Of a DNA stretch of 64,000 nucleotides, positions 34,821-46,164 are shown in pieces. This DNA is from Micromonospora sp. RP3T. Its GTDB lineage: Bacteria > Actinomycetota > Actinomycetes > Mycobacteriales > Micromonosporaceae. The position numbers were made by a program, and so were the translations under genes. The stretch spans positions 124,001-188,000 of the forward strand of contig NZ_PYPS01000008.1 of NCBI RefSeq assembly GCF_003027925.1, given 5' to 3'. How positions within the stretch are numbered: position 1 is the first letter of the stretch; the number at the start of each line of letters is the position of its first letter. The notes under the pieces are model-generated. The model searched no databases and had not been told where the DNA came from. It was given only the letters and a program-made list of their open reading frames with translations.

Positions 34821-36653
34821 CTACGCCTTGATCGCGGCGTCCAGCGCCTTGGCCAACTCGTCGTGCCCGGGCAGGTTGGGGTGCGGACACCCACCGATCA
34901 ACTTCTTCTGGAGCTTGTCGGCGGTGAGGGCCGGGGCCGGCTGGAAACGGACGATCGGGTCGGCGGGCAGGATGCTCGCCCGGATGGCGTTGTTGACGTC
35001 CTTCGTCCAGGTCTGGACCTGTGTCTTCCACGCCGGCTGCGTCACGAGGTCCACCTCGACGTCGGGGATGTCCGGCAGCGCGCCCTTGACCGGGTCGGGC
35101 AACTTCGTGTTCTGCACGTACGTCTGGGCGAACGTACCCAGCGCCACCTTTGCCGGCGTGATGTCGTAGTAGCCCATCCAGACGACCTTGTCCGCCCCGG
35201 CGCGGACCATCCGGGTCGTGATCGCGTTGGCGTCCGCGGTGATCTTCGCGTATTGGGCCGGTCCGTCGAAGGCGGGCACCACGAACCGGAGCCGGTCGAC
35301 CGTCACCTCCTTCTCGTTGCCGGCGTTGACGTTCTCCTGGAGCACCACCTGGCACGCCCCGCCCTTGATGAGGTCGTCCCGGCCGATCTGCTTGCCGGTG
35401 GTGTCGTACCAGCGCATGACCGCGTTGAGGGGGAGGTTGTTCCGGATGAAGTACTTGACCATCTCGGTTCGCATCAGCTCGGCCATGCCGCACATCGCGA
35501 TGCCCTGGGCCACCTGGGTCCAGTTGGTGTTGTTGATCCCGCCGGTGGTGACGAAGTACGCCTTGCGCCGATCCTGTTTGGCCTTGGCCACGGCCGCCTC
35601 GGCCAGCGCTATCGGTGGCGACGTGCGCGACCAGAGGTTCTCGCAGGCGTCCGGATAGGTCGCCGGCGCGCCGAGGATGTCACCGGTGCGCATGCCGGTG
35701 CGCGCGAAGTTGTAGTACTCCACCACGTCCTGGTTGAGCTGGGTCACGTACCGGCCCGCGTAGCTCGACGTCATGTCGTTGCCGGGCAGGCCGCGCTGGT
35801 CCGCCTGGGTGTTCTGGTTGACGGCGCACTTCTTGGGTTCGTAGTGGTGCTTCGCCTGGATGTGCGCCGAGGTGACGGAGTCGCCGGTCGCCACCAGCAC
35901 CGCGGGCGCGGCCGGATTCCGGTTCGGTGGGCAGAGCCGGTCCTTCTCCGCTTCGGGGAGTCGGCTGTCGGTGGGCGCGGTGCCGCCGGTCGCCGCGCAC
36001 CCGCCGGCGGGCGGTGACGGGCTCCCCGAGGGTGGCGCGGTGGTGCTGGGTGGCGCGGTGGTGCTGGGTGGCGCGGTGGCGCTGGGCGGGACCGTGGCGC
36101 TGGGCGGGACCGTGGCGCTGGGCGGCACGGTGCTGCTGGATGGCGCGGCGGTGGTCGGTGGCGTGGCGGACGTGGTCGTGCCGGGTGACGACGGCGGGCC
36201 GGACGCCGGCACGGTGGAGCTCGGGGTGACCGGGCACGGGCTCGGCGACACCGCCGAGGCGGACGGGTCGACCGATCCGCTCGGACCCGGGCCCGCGCTG
36301 CCGGTGGAGGTCGGGATGCTGGTCGGGGCGACGGTCGCGGTCGAGGAGTCCGAGGGCGTCACCGCCAGGGCGACCGCGGGTGGCGTCGTCGAGGGCGCGC
36401 CGGTCGGCCCGCACCGGGCCTGCCGGTCCTCCTCGATGCCGGTCCGCACGTCGGGCGGCAACGGCTCGTCCGGCGCGACGCACGGATCGAAGAACCAGTC
36501 CACCCCCTCGATGGTGCGGATGCAGGTGCGCTCGTCGACGGCGTCGGTGGGGGTGTGGTCCACGGCCGGCTGGGCCAGGGCGGGCAGCAGCCCGGTGCCC
36601 AGTGTGATCACCATGGTTGCGGCCGGCAGCAGGAGCGTGCGGGGTCTGCGCAT
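34821..36653 (-). CDS. secreted SGNH/GDSL hydrolase with long Pro/Ser/Thr linker
   Basis: The start is ATG 36653 with GGAGG upstream, giving 610 residues. A signal peptide (MRRPRTLLLPAA, cleavage near ALAQP) is followed by a short cysteine-containing region and about 150 residues of low-complexity Pro/Ser/Thr sequence. That sequence contains six-residue repeats such as PPSATV and PPSTTA. The catalytic domain starts near residue 290 with VLVATGDSVTSAH (block I, Ser nucleophile), has TTGGINNTNW (block III-like) and ends with CPHPNLPGHDEL (block V Asp/His region). It is probably an extracellular esterase or lipase. The repeats are expandable at DNA level. Confidence 0.8.
   Translation of the reverse strand: MRRPRTLLLPAATMVITLGTGLLPALAQPAVDHTPTDAVDERTCIRTIEGVDWFFDPCVAPDEPLPPDVRTGIEEDRQARCGPTGAPSTTPPAVALAVTPSDSSTATVAPTSIPTSTGSAGPGPSGSVDPSASAVSPSPCPVTPSSTVPASGPPSSPGTTTSATPPTTAAPSSSTVPPSATVPPSATVPPSATAPPSTTAPPSTTAPPSGSPSPPAGGCAATGGTAPTDSRLPEAEKDRLCPPNRNPAAPAVLVATGDSVTSAHIQAKHHYEPKKCAVNQNTQADQRGLPGNDMTSSYAGRYVTQLNQDVVEYYNFARTGMRTGDILGAPATYPDACENLWSRTSPPIALAEAAVAKAKQDRRKAYFVTTGGINNTNWTQVAQGIAMCGMAELMRTEMVKYFIRNNLPLNAVMRWYDTTGKQIGRDDLIKGGACQVVLQENVNAGNEKEVTVDRLRFVVPAFDGPAQYAKITADANAITTRMVRAGADKVVWMGYYDITPAKVALGTFAQTYVQNTKLPDPVKGALPDIPDVEVDLVTQPAWKTQVQTWTKDVNNAIRASILPADPIVRFQPAPALTADKLQKKLIGGCPHPNLPGHDELAKALDAAIKA
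36031..36140. repeat. 18-bp tandem repeat inside the SGNH hydrolase linker
   Basis: About six imperfect 18-bp units encode the six-residue PPSATV/PPSTTA repeats. Unit number could vary between strains without breaking the frame. Confidence 0.75.
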
Positions 36654-36754
36654 CGAACCTCCGATCGGTCCCGGGCGCACCGCCCGGGACCCCGCCTCTA
36701 CCCACTTTCATAGATCGAGATACCTGAATTTATTGCCGACTGTCCGGAGGGCGG

Positions 36755-37189
36755 TCAACCGCCCGGGCAGCGGGTGTCACCACCGCTGTGCTCCACGCAG
36801 TGTCCCGGCGGGCCGGGCGTGACCGGGGCCGGCGCCGGGTCGAGGTCCCGGGCGGCGTGCACGGCGATCGGCAGGGCGGGCACGGCGAGCCCGACGGCAA
36901 GCACCAGGAACACGATCGCGGTACGGACCAGTCGCAGGTGGTACGCCGCCAGCGCGACGACAACGGGCCCGGCGACCGCCACCAGGACGAACGTCAGCAG
37001 GGCCAGCGTCGCCCGGTGGCGCAGATCCGCGACCTCACCCGGAGCGTCGCCGTAGCTGACCGACCACTGCCGCAGGCCGATGCCCACCCACCAGGTGGCC
37101 GTCGCGATCAGGCCGCAGACCCAGAGCACGACAAGCAGTCCGACGATCGGTCCGCCCCGGCGGGCGGTGGCGGTGGTGGCAGACGTCAT
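36755..37189 (-). CDS. small membrane protein of unknown function
   Basis: The 144 residues contain three hydrophobic helices: GGPIVGLLVVLWVCGLIATA, then segments around LLTFVLVAVAGPVVVALAA and IVFLVLAVGLAVPALPIAV. A Pro-rich, cysteine-containing C-terminal tail (CVEHSGGDTRC) follows. A possible longer start at 37225 adds 12 residues; neither start has a convincing RBS. I do not recognise a function. It lies between the ribosomal-protection GTPase gene and the SGNH hydrolase gene, all on the minus strand, and may be co-transcribed with the GTPase. Confidence 0.6.
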   Translation of the reverse strand: MTSATTATARRGGPIVGLLVVLWVCGLIATATWWVGIGLRQWSVSYGDAPGEVADLRHRATLALLTFVLVAVAGPVVVALAAYHLRLVRTAIVFLVLAVGLAVPALPIAVHAARDLDPAPAPVTPGPPGHCVEHSGGDTRCPGG

Positions 37190-37272
37190 GCGGTCCAGCG
37201 TGACCGAGGTCGATGTGGCGGGCATGAGTCGGCGTACTCAGGAGGCGCGGACGGCGGCGCCTGCCGGGCGGG

Positions 37273-39225
37273 TCACCGGCGCTGGGCGAGGAAGCGCAGG
37301 TATTCCACCCGGTCGAACGGGTTGCCGTCGGTGCGGGGCCGGTCGGGCGGCTCGCCGACCACCGGCCGGTCCCCGCCGGGCGCCGACGACCACAACCCCT
37401 CGCCGCTGGACAGGTCCGGCAGCCGCCGCTGTGCCTCCGGCTCCAGCCGGGTCGGCAGGACGCCGCCGATCCGCCAGCCGGCCGCGATCTCGTCGGCGCT
37501 GTCGATCCGGGCGCCGAGCCGGCCCAGGTACGCCGTGACCGGGCCGAGCCGGTCGGCCGGCACCTCCGCCTCGAACCGGCGGCACGGCTCGAAGACCCGG
37601 GTGCCGGCCTCGGCGAGCGCCCGCATGAGGACGTGGGGCGCGAGATCCCGGAAGTGCCCGGCGGTGGTGAACGGCGACCAGTAGCCGCTGTGGGTGAGCG
37701 TGACCCGGATGTCGGTGACCGGCCAGCCGTGGCGTCCCTGGTCGAGCGCGGCGCGGGTGGCCTCCTCGATGGCCCGGTGGAACGACAGCGGCAGCGAACC
37801 GAGCTCGACCGCCAGCCGGTAGTCCACGCCGGAACCGGGCTCGACCCGGAACCCGACCGTGCCGGAGAAGCCGTGCCCGATGATCTCCACGGCGCTGCCG
37901 GTGCCGACCGGCCGCTCGACGTGCATCAGCCGGCCCGGCCCGAAGTCCGCCTCGATCCCGTACGTCTCGGCCAGCGTCGCGGCCAGCACCTCGCGTTGCA
38001 CCTCGCCGTAGAGCAGCACGCTCGTGCCGCCGTCCGGGGCCACCCGGGTCCGGATGAACGGGTCGGCGTCCGCCAGGTCCAGCAGCGCGGCGTGCAGCGC
38101 CAGGGCCCGGTCCGGGTCGCGGGGACGCACCACCGCCTCCAGCGTCGGCGCCGGGAAGTGCGCGCGTCCGTCGAGGCCGGTCGGGCTGCCGAGCTGGTCG
38201 CCGAGGCGTACCCCGGTCAGGCCGGTGACCCGCGCGATGGACCCGGCGGTCAGCCCGGCCGGCTGCGGGCGGTCGGTGGTCGCGCCGACCACGTCGAGCC
38301 GGACGATCCGGGCGCGGGTCGCGGTGATCCGGCCGTCCGGCTCCCGGCGGTACGCGGTGACCGGCTGCCGGGCGCGCAGCCGCCCGCCGTACGACCGCAG
38401 GTACGCCACCCGCTCGCCGGTCGGGTCGCGTTCCAGGGCGAAGACGCGGGCCCGCGGCTCGGGCTCGGCCGGCGGCGACGCCGGGAGCAGGGTCGCGACG
38501 GCGTCCAGCAGTTCCGGCACGCCGACCCCGGACAGCGCCGAACCGAACAGCAGCGGGTGGACCTGCCCGGCCGCGGTCTGCGCGCGGAGCGCCAGGTCGA
38601 TCCGGTCCGGGTCCGGGGGCAGGTCGTCGACCAGGGCGGCCAGCAACTCGTCGTCGTGTTCGGCGAGGACCTCGGCGAGCCGGTGGGCGGCGCCGTGGTC
38701 GTACCGTGGCTGGTCGATCCGGAAGGTGGCCCCGAGGGTGCCGGGCGCGCGGACCGTGCCCAGCGGGGCGACGGCCGGGGTGAGCAGTCGGCGCACGTCC
38801 GCGACCAGCTCGTCGACGCGGGCGCCCACCCGGTCGATCTTGTTGACGAAGATCAGGGTGGGCAGCCGCAGCGACCGGAGGATCCGCATGAGCCGCCGGC
38901 TGTGCGGCTGGACGCCCTCGACCGCGGACAGCACCAGGACGGCCGCGTCGAGCACCCCGAGCGCGCGTTCGACCTCGGCCACGAAGTCGCTGTGCCCGGG
39001 CGTGTCGAGCAGGTTGACCTGGCGGCCGCGGACGTCGAACGCGGCGACGGCGCTGCGGATGGTGATGCCCCGCCGACGCTCGATCTCGCCGCTGTCGGTG
39101 CGGGTGGTGCCGGCGTCGACGCTGCCGAGCCGGTCGATGGCGCCGGTGGTGTGCAGCAGGCGTTCGGTCAGGCTGGTCTTACCGGCGTCGACGTGGGCGA
39201 CGATGCCGAGGTTGACGGTCTGCAT
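37273..39225 (-). CDS. ribosomal protection protein, TetM/OtrA-like GTPase
   Basis: The 650-residue product is an EF-G paralogue. GTPase motifs are IVAHVDAGKTSLTERLLH (G1, residues 8-25), RRRGITIRSA (G2), LLDTPGHSDF (G3) and IFVNKIDRVG (G4). Domain II, III and IV segments follow (VAYLRSYGGRLR; LLYGEVQREVLAATL; VTLTHSGYWSPFTTAGHF). The VTLTHSGYWSP block is typical of Tet(M)-type proteins. They bind the ribosome and eject tetracycline, using GTP. In actinomycetes, relatives such as OtrA give self-resistance. Many genomes carry silent or housekeeping homologues, so drug resistance is not proven. Confidence 0.87.
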   Translation of the reverse strand: MQTVNLGIVAHVDAGKTSLTERLLHTTGAIDRLGSVDAGTTRTDSGEIERRRGITIRSAVAAFDVRGRQVNLLDTPGHSDFVAEVERALGVLDAAVLVLSAVEGVQPHSRRLMRILRSLRLPTLIFVNKIDRVGARVDELVADVRRLLTPAVAPLGTVRAPGTLGATFRIDQPRYDHGAAHRLAEVLAEHDDELLAALVDDLPPDPDRIDLALRAQTAAGQVHPLLFGSALSGVGVPELLDAVATLLPASPPAEPEPRARVFALERDPTGERVAYLRSYGGRLRARQPVTAYRREPDGRITATRARIVRLDVVGATTDRPQPAGLTAGSIARVTGLTGVRLGDQLGSPTGLDGRAHFPAPTLEAVVRPRDPDRALALHAALLDLADADPFIRTRVAPDGGTSVLLYGEVQREVLAATLAETYGIEADFGPGRLMHVERPVGTGSAVEIIGHGFSGTVGFRVEPGSGVDYRLAVELGSLPLSFHRAIEEATRAALDQGRHGWPVTDIRVTLTHSGYWSPFTTAGHFRDLAPHVLMRALAEAGTRVFEPCRRFEAEVPADRLGPVTAYLGRLGARIDSADEIAAGWRIGGVLPTRLEPEAQRRLPDLSSGEGLWSSAPGGDRPVVGEPPDRPRTDGNPFDRVEYLRFLAQRR

Positions 39226-39367
39226 GGGTCGACGGGTCCTCGAAAGCTCGCGTCCGGATGGGCGGGAAGGTTTCGAGTCCGCGCATCGTCGTGCTCCCGT
39301 CGGTCGGTCGGCCCGTCTCCGCGTCAGGCTGGCACGGCCGGCGCGGCCGGTCCACCGAATTGCGCGG

Positions 39368-40318
39368 TCACCTCCCGGGACGCTCGTCCGGGCCGGCCGG
39401 CCGGTCGGTCTCCTGCACCAGGTAGTGCGGCCGGCGCTTGGTCTCGTAGTAGATCCGGCCGATGTACTCCCCGATCACCCCGAGGAGCATCATCTGGATG
39501 CCGCCGAGCCCGATCACGCTGACGATGATGGTGGTGTAGCCGGGGACGTCGATGCCCTTCTCGACGGCGTCCGCGACCACCCAGGCCATGTACGCGACCG
39601 CGATCAGGGTGAGGAACAGGCCGCCGTAGATCGCGAGTCGCAGCGGTCGGTTGTTGAACGACAGCAGGCCGTCGAACGCGTAGTTGAAGAGTTTGCCGAA
39701 CGTCCACCGGCTCCGCCCCGCCTGCCGGAGCTCGTTGCGGTGGGTCACCACCGCGGTCCGGAAGCCGATCCAGGAGAACAGGCCCTTGGAGAACCGGTTG
39801 TACTCCGGCATGGTCAGGATCGCGTTCACCGCGAGCCGGGACAGCAGCCGGAAGTCGCCGGCGCCGTCCAGCAGGCGGACGTCGATCCACCAGTTGATGG
39901 CCCGGTAGAACGACCGGGACGCGAGCGTCCGGACGAAGCGGTCACCACGCCGGTCCCGGCGGGCGATCACCTGGTCGAAGCCCTGCCGGTAGAGCGTCAC
40001 CATCTCGGGCAGCAGCCGCGGCGGGTGTTGCAGGTCGGCGTCCATGATCACGACCGCGTCGCCGGTGGTCCGCCGCAGCCCGGCGAGCATCGCCGCCTCC
40101 TTGCCGAAGTTGCGGCTCAGCGACGTGTAGCGGACGTCCGCGTCGGCGGCGGCGAGCCGGCGCAGCGCCGCGAGGGTGCCGTCGGTGCTGCCGTCGTCGA
40201 CGTAGACCACCTCGACGTCCACGTCGGGCAGTTCGGCGAGCGCGGCGCGCACGGTCTTGTGCAGCCGCTCCACCGACGCCTCCTCGTTGAAGCAGGGCAC
40301 CACCACGGACAGCCGCAC
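39368..40318 (-). CDS. family 2 glycosyltransferase, GtrB/dolichyl-phosphate-sugar synthase-like
   Basis: I chose GTG 40318 because GAGG lies about seven bases upstream; the GTG at 40327 overlaps that RBS. The 316-residue protein shows LSVVVPCFNEEASVERL, VVYVDDGSTDGT, SRNFGKEAAMLAGL, IMDADLQHPPRLLPEM and SRWTFGKLFNYAFDGLLSF. Two transmembrane helices follow near residues 225-290, and then GEYIGRIYYETKRRPHYL. These are hallmarks of enzymes making polyprenyl-phosphate-glucose or -mannose as donor for extracytoplasmic transfer. The large membrane protein gene just upstream at 40343 could use that donor. Confidence 0.9.
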   Translation of the reverse strand: MRLSVVVPCFNEEASVERLHKTVRAALAELPDVDVEVVYVDDGSTDGTLAALRRLAAADADVRYTSLSRNFGKEAAMLAGLRRTTGDAVVIMDADLQHPPRLLPEMVTLYRQGFDQVIARRDRRGDRFVRTLASRSFYRAINWWIDVRLLDGAGDFRLLSRLAVNAILTMPEYNRFSKGLFSWIGFRTAVVTHRNELRQAGRSRWTFGKLFNYAFDGLLSFNNRPLRLAIYGGLFLTLIAVAYMAWVVADAVEKGIDVPGYTTIIVSVIGLGGIQMMLLGVIGEYIGRIYYETKRRPHYLVQETDRPAGPDERPGR

Positions 40319-40342
40319 CCGCGTCACCTCGGCCCGCCCCGG

Positions 40343-42124
40343 TCAGAGGTGGAAGACGAGCGTGCCATCGAGATCCTCCCGGGTGATGCCGAGCCCGTCG
40401 ACGGGCCGGGCCTCGATGCCCTCCCAGGGTGTGCCGGCGGCGCGGCTCGGGACGGCCACCACCGACCGCACGCCGATCCCGCGCAGGTACGCCACGCTGC
40501 CCGGGTCGGGGAAGGACGCGATCGCCGCCTTGGTCTGTGCCTGGCTGACCGGCTCGAAACCGGCCAGCCCGTTCGTCACCCGGGGGAAGCCGTCGGTCGT
40601 CCACAGCATGTACGTCAGGTCGCCCACGCCGCCGGCCGGCAGCACCAGCATCGGCTCCCGGGCCGCCCGCATCGCCGCCGGTGGTCGGGGCACCTCCGGG
40701 TGGGGCGTGGTGTTTACGCCCTCCACGACGACCAGGGCGAGCGGCGCCAGCAGGAGCAGCGGCATGAGGAACCGCGTCCAGCGGCGGGCGGTGGCGCGGC
40801 CCGGTGCCTCGGCCAACGCGGTCACCAGCCCGGCGGCCAGCAGCGCCAGCAGCAGACTCGTCCAGTGCATCATCCGGCCGGGCGTGCGCAACGCGTCCCA
40901 CCCCGGCAGGTGCGTGGACAACGTCAGGTAGCCGGGATCCCCGTCCCCGCCGAGCGTGGCGCCCAACCCCAGCAGCACCGTGCCGAGCACCCCCACCCCC
41001 AGCGCCACCCGGCGCCGCAGCGGGTACGCCGAGACGACCAGCCCCGCGGCGGCCAGCCCGATCAGCGTCATGCCCGGCAGCAGCGCCATCTCCGGCGGCC
41101 AGGAGAGCTGCTCGCGTGCGGCGGCGTGCCGTTCGCCCCACAGCCACGAGTCCCCGGGCGCGGTGAGGAACCCCATCAGCGGCGGGGAGAACATCTTCGT
41201 CCAGTCCAGTGTGCGTTGGGCCTGCGGGTTGAGGTCGACGACGCGCAGGAAGACCAGGCCGAGCAGGAGCGTCACCGCGCCGAACACGGCGCCACCGGCC
41301 AGGTCCGCCAGCAGCAGCCGGCGGCCGAACGGCGGGCGTTCCCGTCGGCGCCACCAGGACCAGCCGAAGCAGCCGGCCGCCACCAGCACGGCGGCCAGCA
41401 GGAAGTACACCAGCGGCAGCCCGATGCCGAAGCCGAGGCTGACCTGCCAGGCGGCGACGAGCCACCCGGCGAACGCCCAGCCGGGCCGCCGCCGCTCCGG
41501 CCGGTAGCCGTGGCGCAGCGACCACCCGTGGCCCCGGGCCAGCATCGCCAGGCACAGCGCGATGCCGCCGCTGGACAGGATGTTCAGGTGCCCGGAGTGG
41601 GCCAGCCGCCACGGCGCGAACGCCCAGGCGACTCCGGCGACCGCCCCGCCCCACCGGTTCGCGCCGAGCTGTCGGGCCAGCGCGTACGCCCCGAAGCAGG
41701 CCAGCGCGTGCAGCAGCACGTAGAGCACGTTGTACCGGATCACGGCCGCCTCGAAGCCGGTGCCGAGCATCCCGACCGGGGCGTAGCCGAGCAGGGTGTC
41801 GCTGTAGGCGTAGGTGTACCGCTCGGGATAGAACGTGTTCGAGTGCCAGAGGTCGAGCGGGCTGGTCAGCAGCGCGTGCCCCGCCCAGGCCACCTGCCAC
41901 GCCTGCAGCGTCGGATCGCCGAGGTCGCCGGGGATGGTGCTCGCCGGGTGCCGCAGCGTCGGCCAGGTGAGCGCCACCGACACCAGCAGGCTGGCCAGCG
42001 CCGCGAGGACCCATTCGGTTCGGGAGCGTCGCCACCAGGGCCTGCCCGGGTGCGGGTCGGCGGTGGGCTGTTCGGGCGGCGCGCTCTCGGTGGTGTCCCG
42101 AGCGCCGGTGGTCCGGGCTTCCAT
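40343..42124 (-). CDS. large polytopic membrane protein, GT-C/YfhO-like
   Basis: The 593-residue product has about ten to twelve transmembrane helices after a hydrophilic N-terminus of 35 residues, then a soluble C-terminal domain of roughly 130 residues. An acidic loop after the first helix (TIPGDLGDPTLQAW) and WHSNTFYPER resemble GT-C glycosyltransferases, which use polyprenyl-phosphate sugars. It is immediately upstream of a GtrB-like donor synthase gene (24-bp gap), which supports transfer of a sugar to a surface acceptor. The family assignment is tentative. A YfhO-like membrane protein of unknown activity is the alternative. Confidence 0.75.
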   Translation of the reverse strand: MEARTTGARDTTESAPPEQPTADPHPGRPWWRRSRTEWVLAALASLLVSVALTWPTLRHPASTIPGDLGDPTLQAWQVAWAGHALLTSPLDLWHSNTFYPERYTYAYSDTLLGYAPVGMLGTGFEAAVIRYNVLYVLLHALACFGAYALARQLGANRWGGAVAGVAWAFAPWRLAHSGHLNILSSGGIALCLAMLARGHGWSLRHGYRPERRRPGWAFAGWLVAAWQVSLGFGIGLPLVYFLLAAVLVAAGCFGWSWWRRRERPPFGRRLLLADLAGGAVFGAVTLLLGLVFLRVVDLNPQAQRTLDWTKMFSPPLMGFLTAPGDSWLWGERHAAAREQLSWPPEMALLPGMTLIGLAAAGLVVSAYPLRRRVALGVGVLGTVLLGLGATLGGDGDPGYLTLSTHLPGWDALRTPGRMMHWTSLLLALLAAGLVTALAEAPGRATARRWTRFLMPLLLLAPLALVVVEGVNTTPHPEVPRPPAAMRAAREPMLVLPAGGVGDLTYMLWTTDGFPRVTNGLAGFEPVSQAQTKAAIASFPDPGSVAYLRGIGVRSVVAVPSRAAGTPWEGIEARPVDGLGITREDLDGTLVFHL

Positions 42125-42190
42125 GGGATAGATGGTGTGCTATGTGGTGACCGTTGTCGATCAGCTGTCCGGAGGGTGGACCTCCAACGC

Positions 42191-42219
42191 TTGATTGAAT
42201 AGGGATCTGTCAATAGATT
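42191..42219 (+). promoter_or_regulatory. candidate sigma-A-type promoter upstream of the CBM2 gene
   Basis: TTGATT (42191-42196), a 17-base spacer and TAGATT (42214-42219) form a good promoter in an AT-richer stretch. It would leave a leader of about 200 bases before the ATG at 42423. The remaining 42125-42422 region has no other clear feature. Confidence 0.5.
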
Positions 42220-42422
42220 GGGGGTGGGCGCCGCCGAGGTCCTCCGACCGGGCCGTCGGCGGCTGACAGCTCCACCCCGAGCCGGGCACGTCGGCCGTAC
42301 GCGCCGACCGGTCGCCGTGGCGCACCGCCGCGCCACATCCAGGGCACGTTGCCGCGCCGCGTCCGTCCGGGACGCGCGTCGCCGCGTCGCCTCCGCCCCG
42401 CTCGATGCCAGAAGGACCCGCC

Positions 42423-43673
42423 ATGACGATTCTCCGCGCCCGCCCCGCCCCGATCCTGGCGGCCGTCGCCGCGCTGGCCGCCACCCTGGCCGCGACCGGC
42501 ACGGCCCTGCTCGCCGGCCCGGCCGCCGCCGCCCAGGGCTGCCGGGTCGACTACACGCCCAACCAGTGGTCCGGCGGGTTCACCGCCAACGTCAAGGTCT
42601 CCCCGGGAGACACCGCCGTCTCCGGCTGGACGGTCACCTGGACGTACCCCGGCGACCAGCGCGTCACGAACGGCTGGAACGCCACCGTCACCCAGTCCGG
42701 ATCGACGGTGACCGCCCGCAACGTGTCGTACAACGGCAGCATCCCGGCCGGCGGGTCCACCGAGTTCGGCGTGCAGGGCACGTTCTCGGCCGGCGGTGGC
42801 GCGCCGACCGGGTTCACCCTGAACGGTGTGCCGTGCAACGGCGCCGGGCCGACCGGCGTGCCCACCACGATGGTGCCGACCACCGCGCCGCCCACCTCGA
42901 CGCCGCCCACCAGCGCACCGCCCACCAGCGCCCCGCCGACGTCGACGCCGACGACCGACCCGCCGACCACCGCGCCGCCGCCGGCCGGCTGCGCCGGGGC
43001 GGCGCTCTGCGACGGCTTCGAGAACCAGACCGGCTCGACGCCGTCCGGCGACTGGACCGTGGTGAACCCGGACTGCGCCGGCGCCGGCACGGCCACCGTC
43101 GACACCACCACCACGCACAGCGGCAGCCGGGCGGTCCGGATCAACGGCGCCGCCGGCTACTGCAACCACGTGTTCATCCGGACCACGAAGAACCTCGGCA
43201 GCCTGGGCAGCGTCCGGTACGGCCGGATCTGGGTGCGGCACACCACCGCGCAGCCCACCGACCACACCACGGTGATGGCGATGACCGACGCCGCCGACGG
43301 CAACAAGGACCTGCGGATGGGCGGCCAGAACGGCGCGATGCAGTGGAACCGCGCCTCGGACGACGCCACGCTGCCCGAGCAGAGCCCGGCCGGGGTGGCG
43401 CAGAGCCTGCCGCTGCCCACCAACCGGTGGGCCTGCCTGGAGTTCATGGTGGACGGCTCCGCCGGTCAGCTCCGTACCTGGTTGGACGGCGCCGCCGTGC
43501 CTGGGCTGACCGCGGACGGCGTACCGACGCACGACATCGACGGCCAGTGGTACAACCGCACCTGGCGGCCCCAGCTCACCGACCTGAAGCTGGGCTGGGA
43601 GAGCTACGGCGGCGGGTCCGACACGCTCTGGTACGACGACGTCGCGGTCGGGTCCAGCCGGATCGGCTGCTGA
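42423..43673 (+). CDS. secreted CBM2 protein with Cip1-like C-terminal domain
   Basis: The start is ATG 42423 with AGAAGGA upstream. The 416-residue product has a signal peptide, then an N-terminal CBM2 (CRVDYTPNQWSGGFTANVKV, WTVTWTYPG, SYNGSIPAGGSTEFG). A Thr/Pro linker follows. A C-terminal domain of about 210 residues begins CDGFENQTGSTPSGDW and contains RAVRINGAAGYCNHVFIRT and WYDDVAVGSSRIGC. That wording resembles bacterial relatives of the fungal cellulose-induced protein Cip1, a beta-jelly-roll fold related to polysaccharide lyases. The activity of such proteins is unclear. It is probably a cellulose- or plant-biomass-associated factor. Confidence 0.8.
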   Translation: MTILRARPAPILAAVAALAATLAATGTALLAGPAAAAQGCRVDYTPNQWSGGFTANVKVSPGDTAVSGWTVTWTYPGDQRVTNGWNATVTQSGSTVTARNVSYNGSIPAGGSTEFGVQGTFSAGGGAPTGFTLNGVPCNGAGPTGVPTTMVPTTAPPTSTPPTSAPPTSAPPTSTPTTDPPTTAPPPAGCAGAALCDGFENQTGSTPSGDWTVVNPDCAGAGTATVDTTTTHSGSRAVRINGAAGYCNHVFIRTTKNLGSLGSVRYGRIWVRHTTAQPTDHTTVMAMTDAADGNKDLRMGGQNGAMQWNRASDDATLPEQSPAGVAQSLPLPTNRWACLEFMVDGSAGQLRTWLDGAAVPGLTADGVPTHDIDGQWYNRTWRPQLTDLKLGWESYGGGSDTLWYDDVAVGSSRIGC

Positions 43674-43697
43674 CCCGTCGGGGATCGCGGGAGACGT

Positions 43698-43732
43698 CCG
43701 GGGTGTGGTCCGACCGCGCGACCACACCCCGG
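43698..43732. terminator. bidirectional hairpin terminator
   Basis: A perfect 13-bp stem (43698-43710 with 43720-43732, 9-nt loop) lies between the convergent CBM2 and monooxygenase genes. Confidence 0.75.
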
Positions 43733-43776
43733 ACCACCCCGTCACCCGCGTCGACAGCCCTGCCGGGGCCGGACGG

Positions 43777-46142
<2,366 letters not shown>

Positions 46143-46164
46143 GCGCACTCCTCGCCCGGGCGGC

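Noticed and set aside
38024..42202. A 1392-codon open frame on the plus strand
   Set aside because: It runs antisense to the TetM-like, GtrB-like and large membrane protein genes, and its translation is low-complexity Arg/Ala/Gly/Pro. It is a GC-bias artefact.
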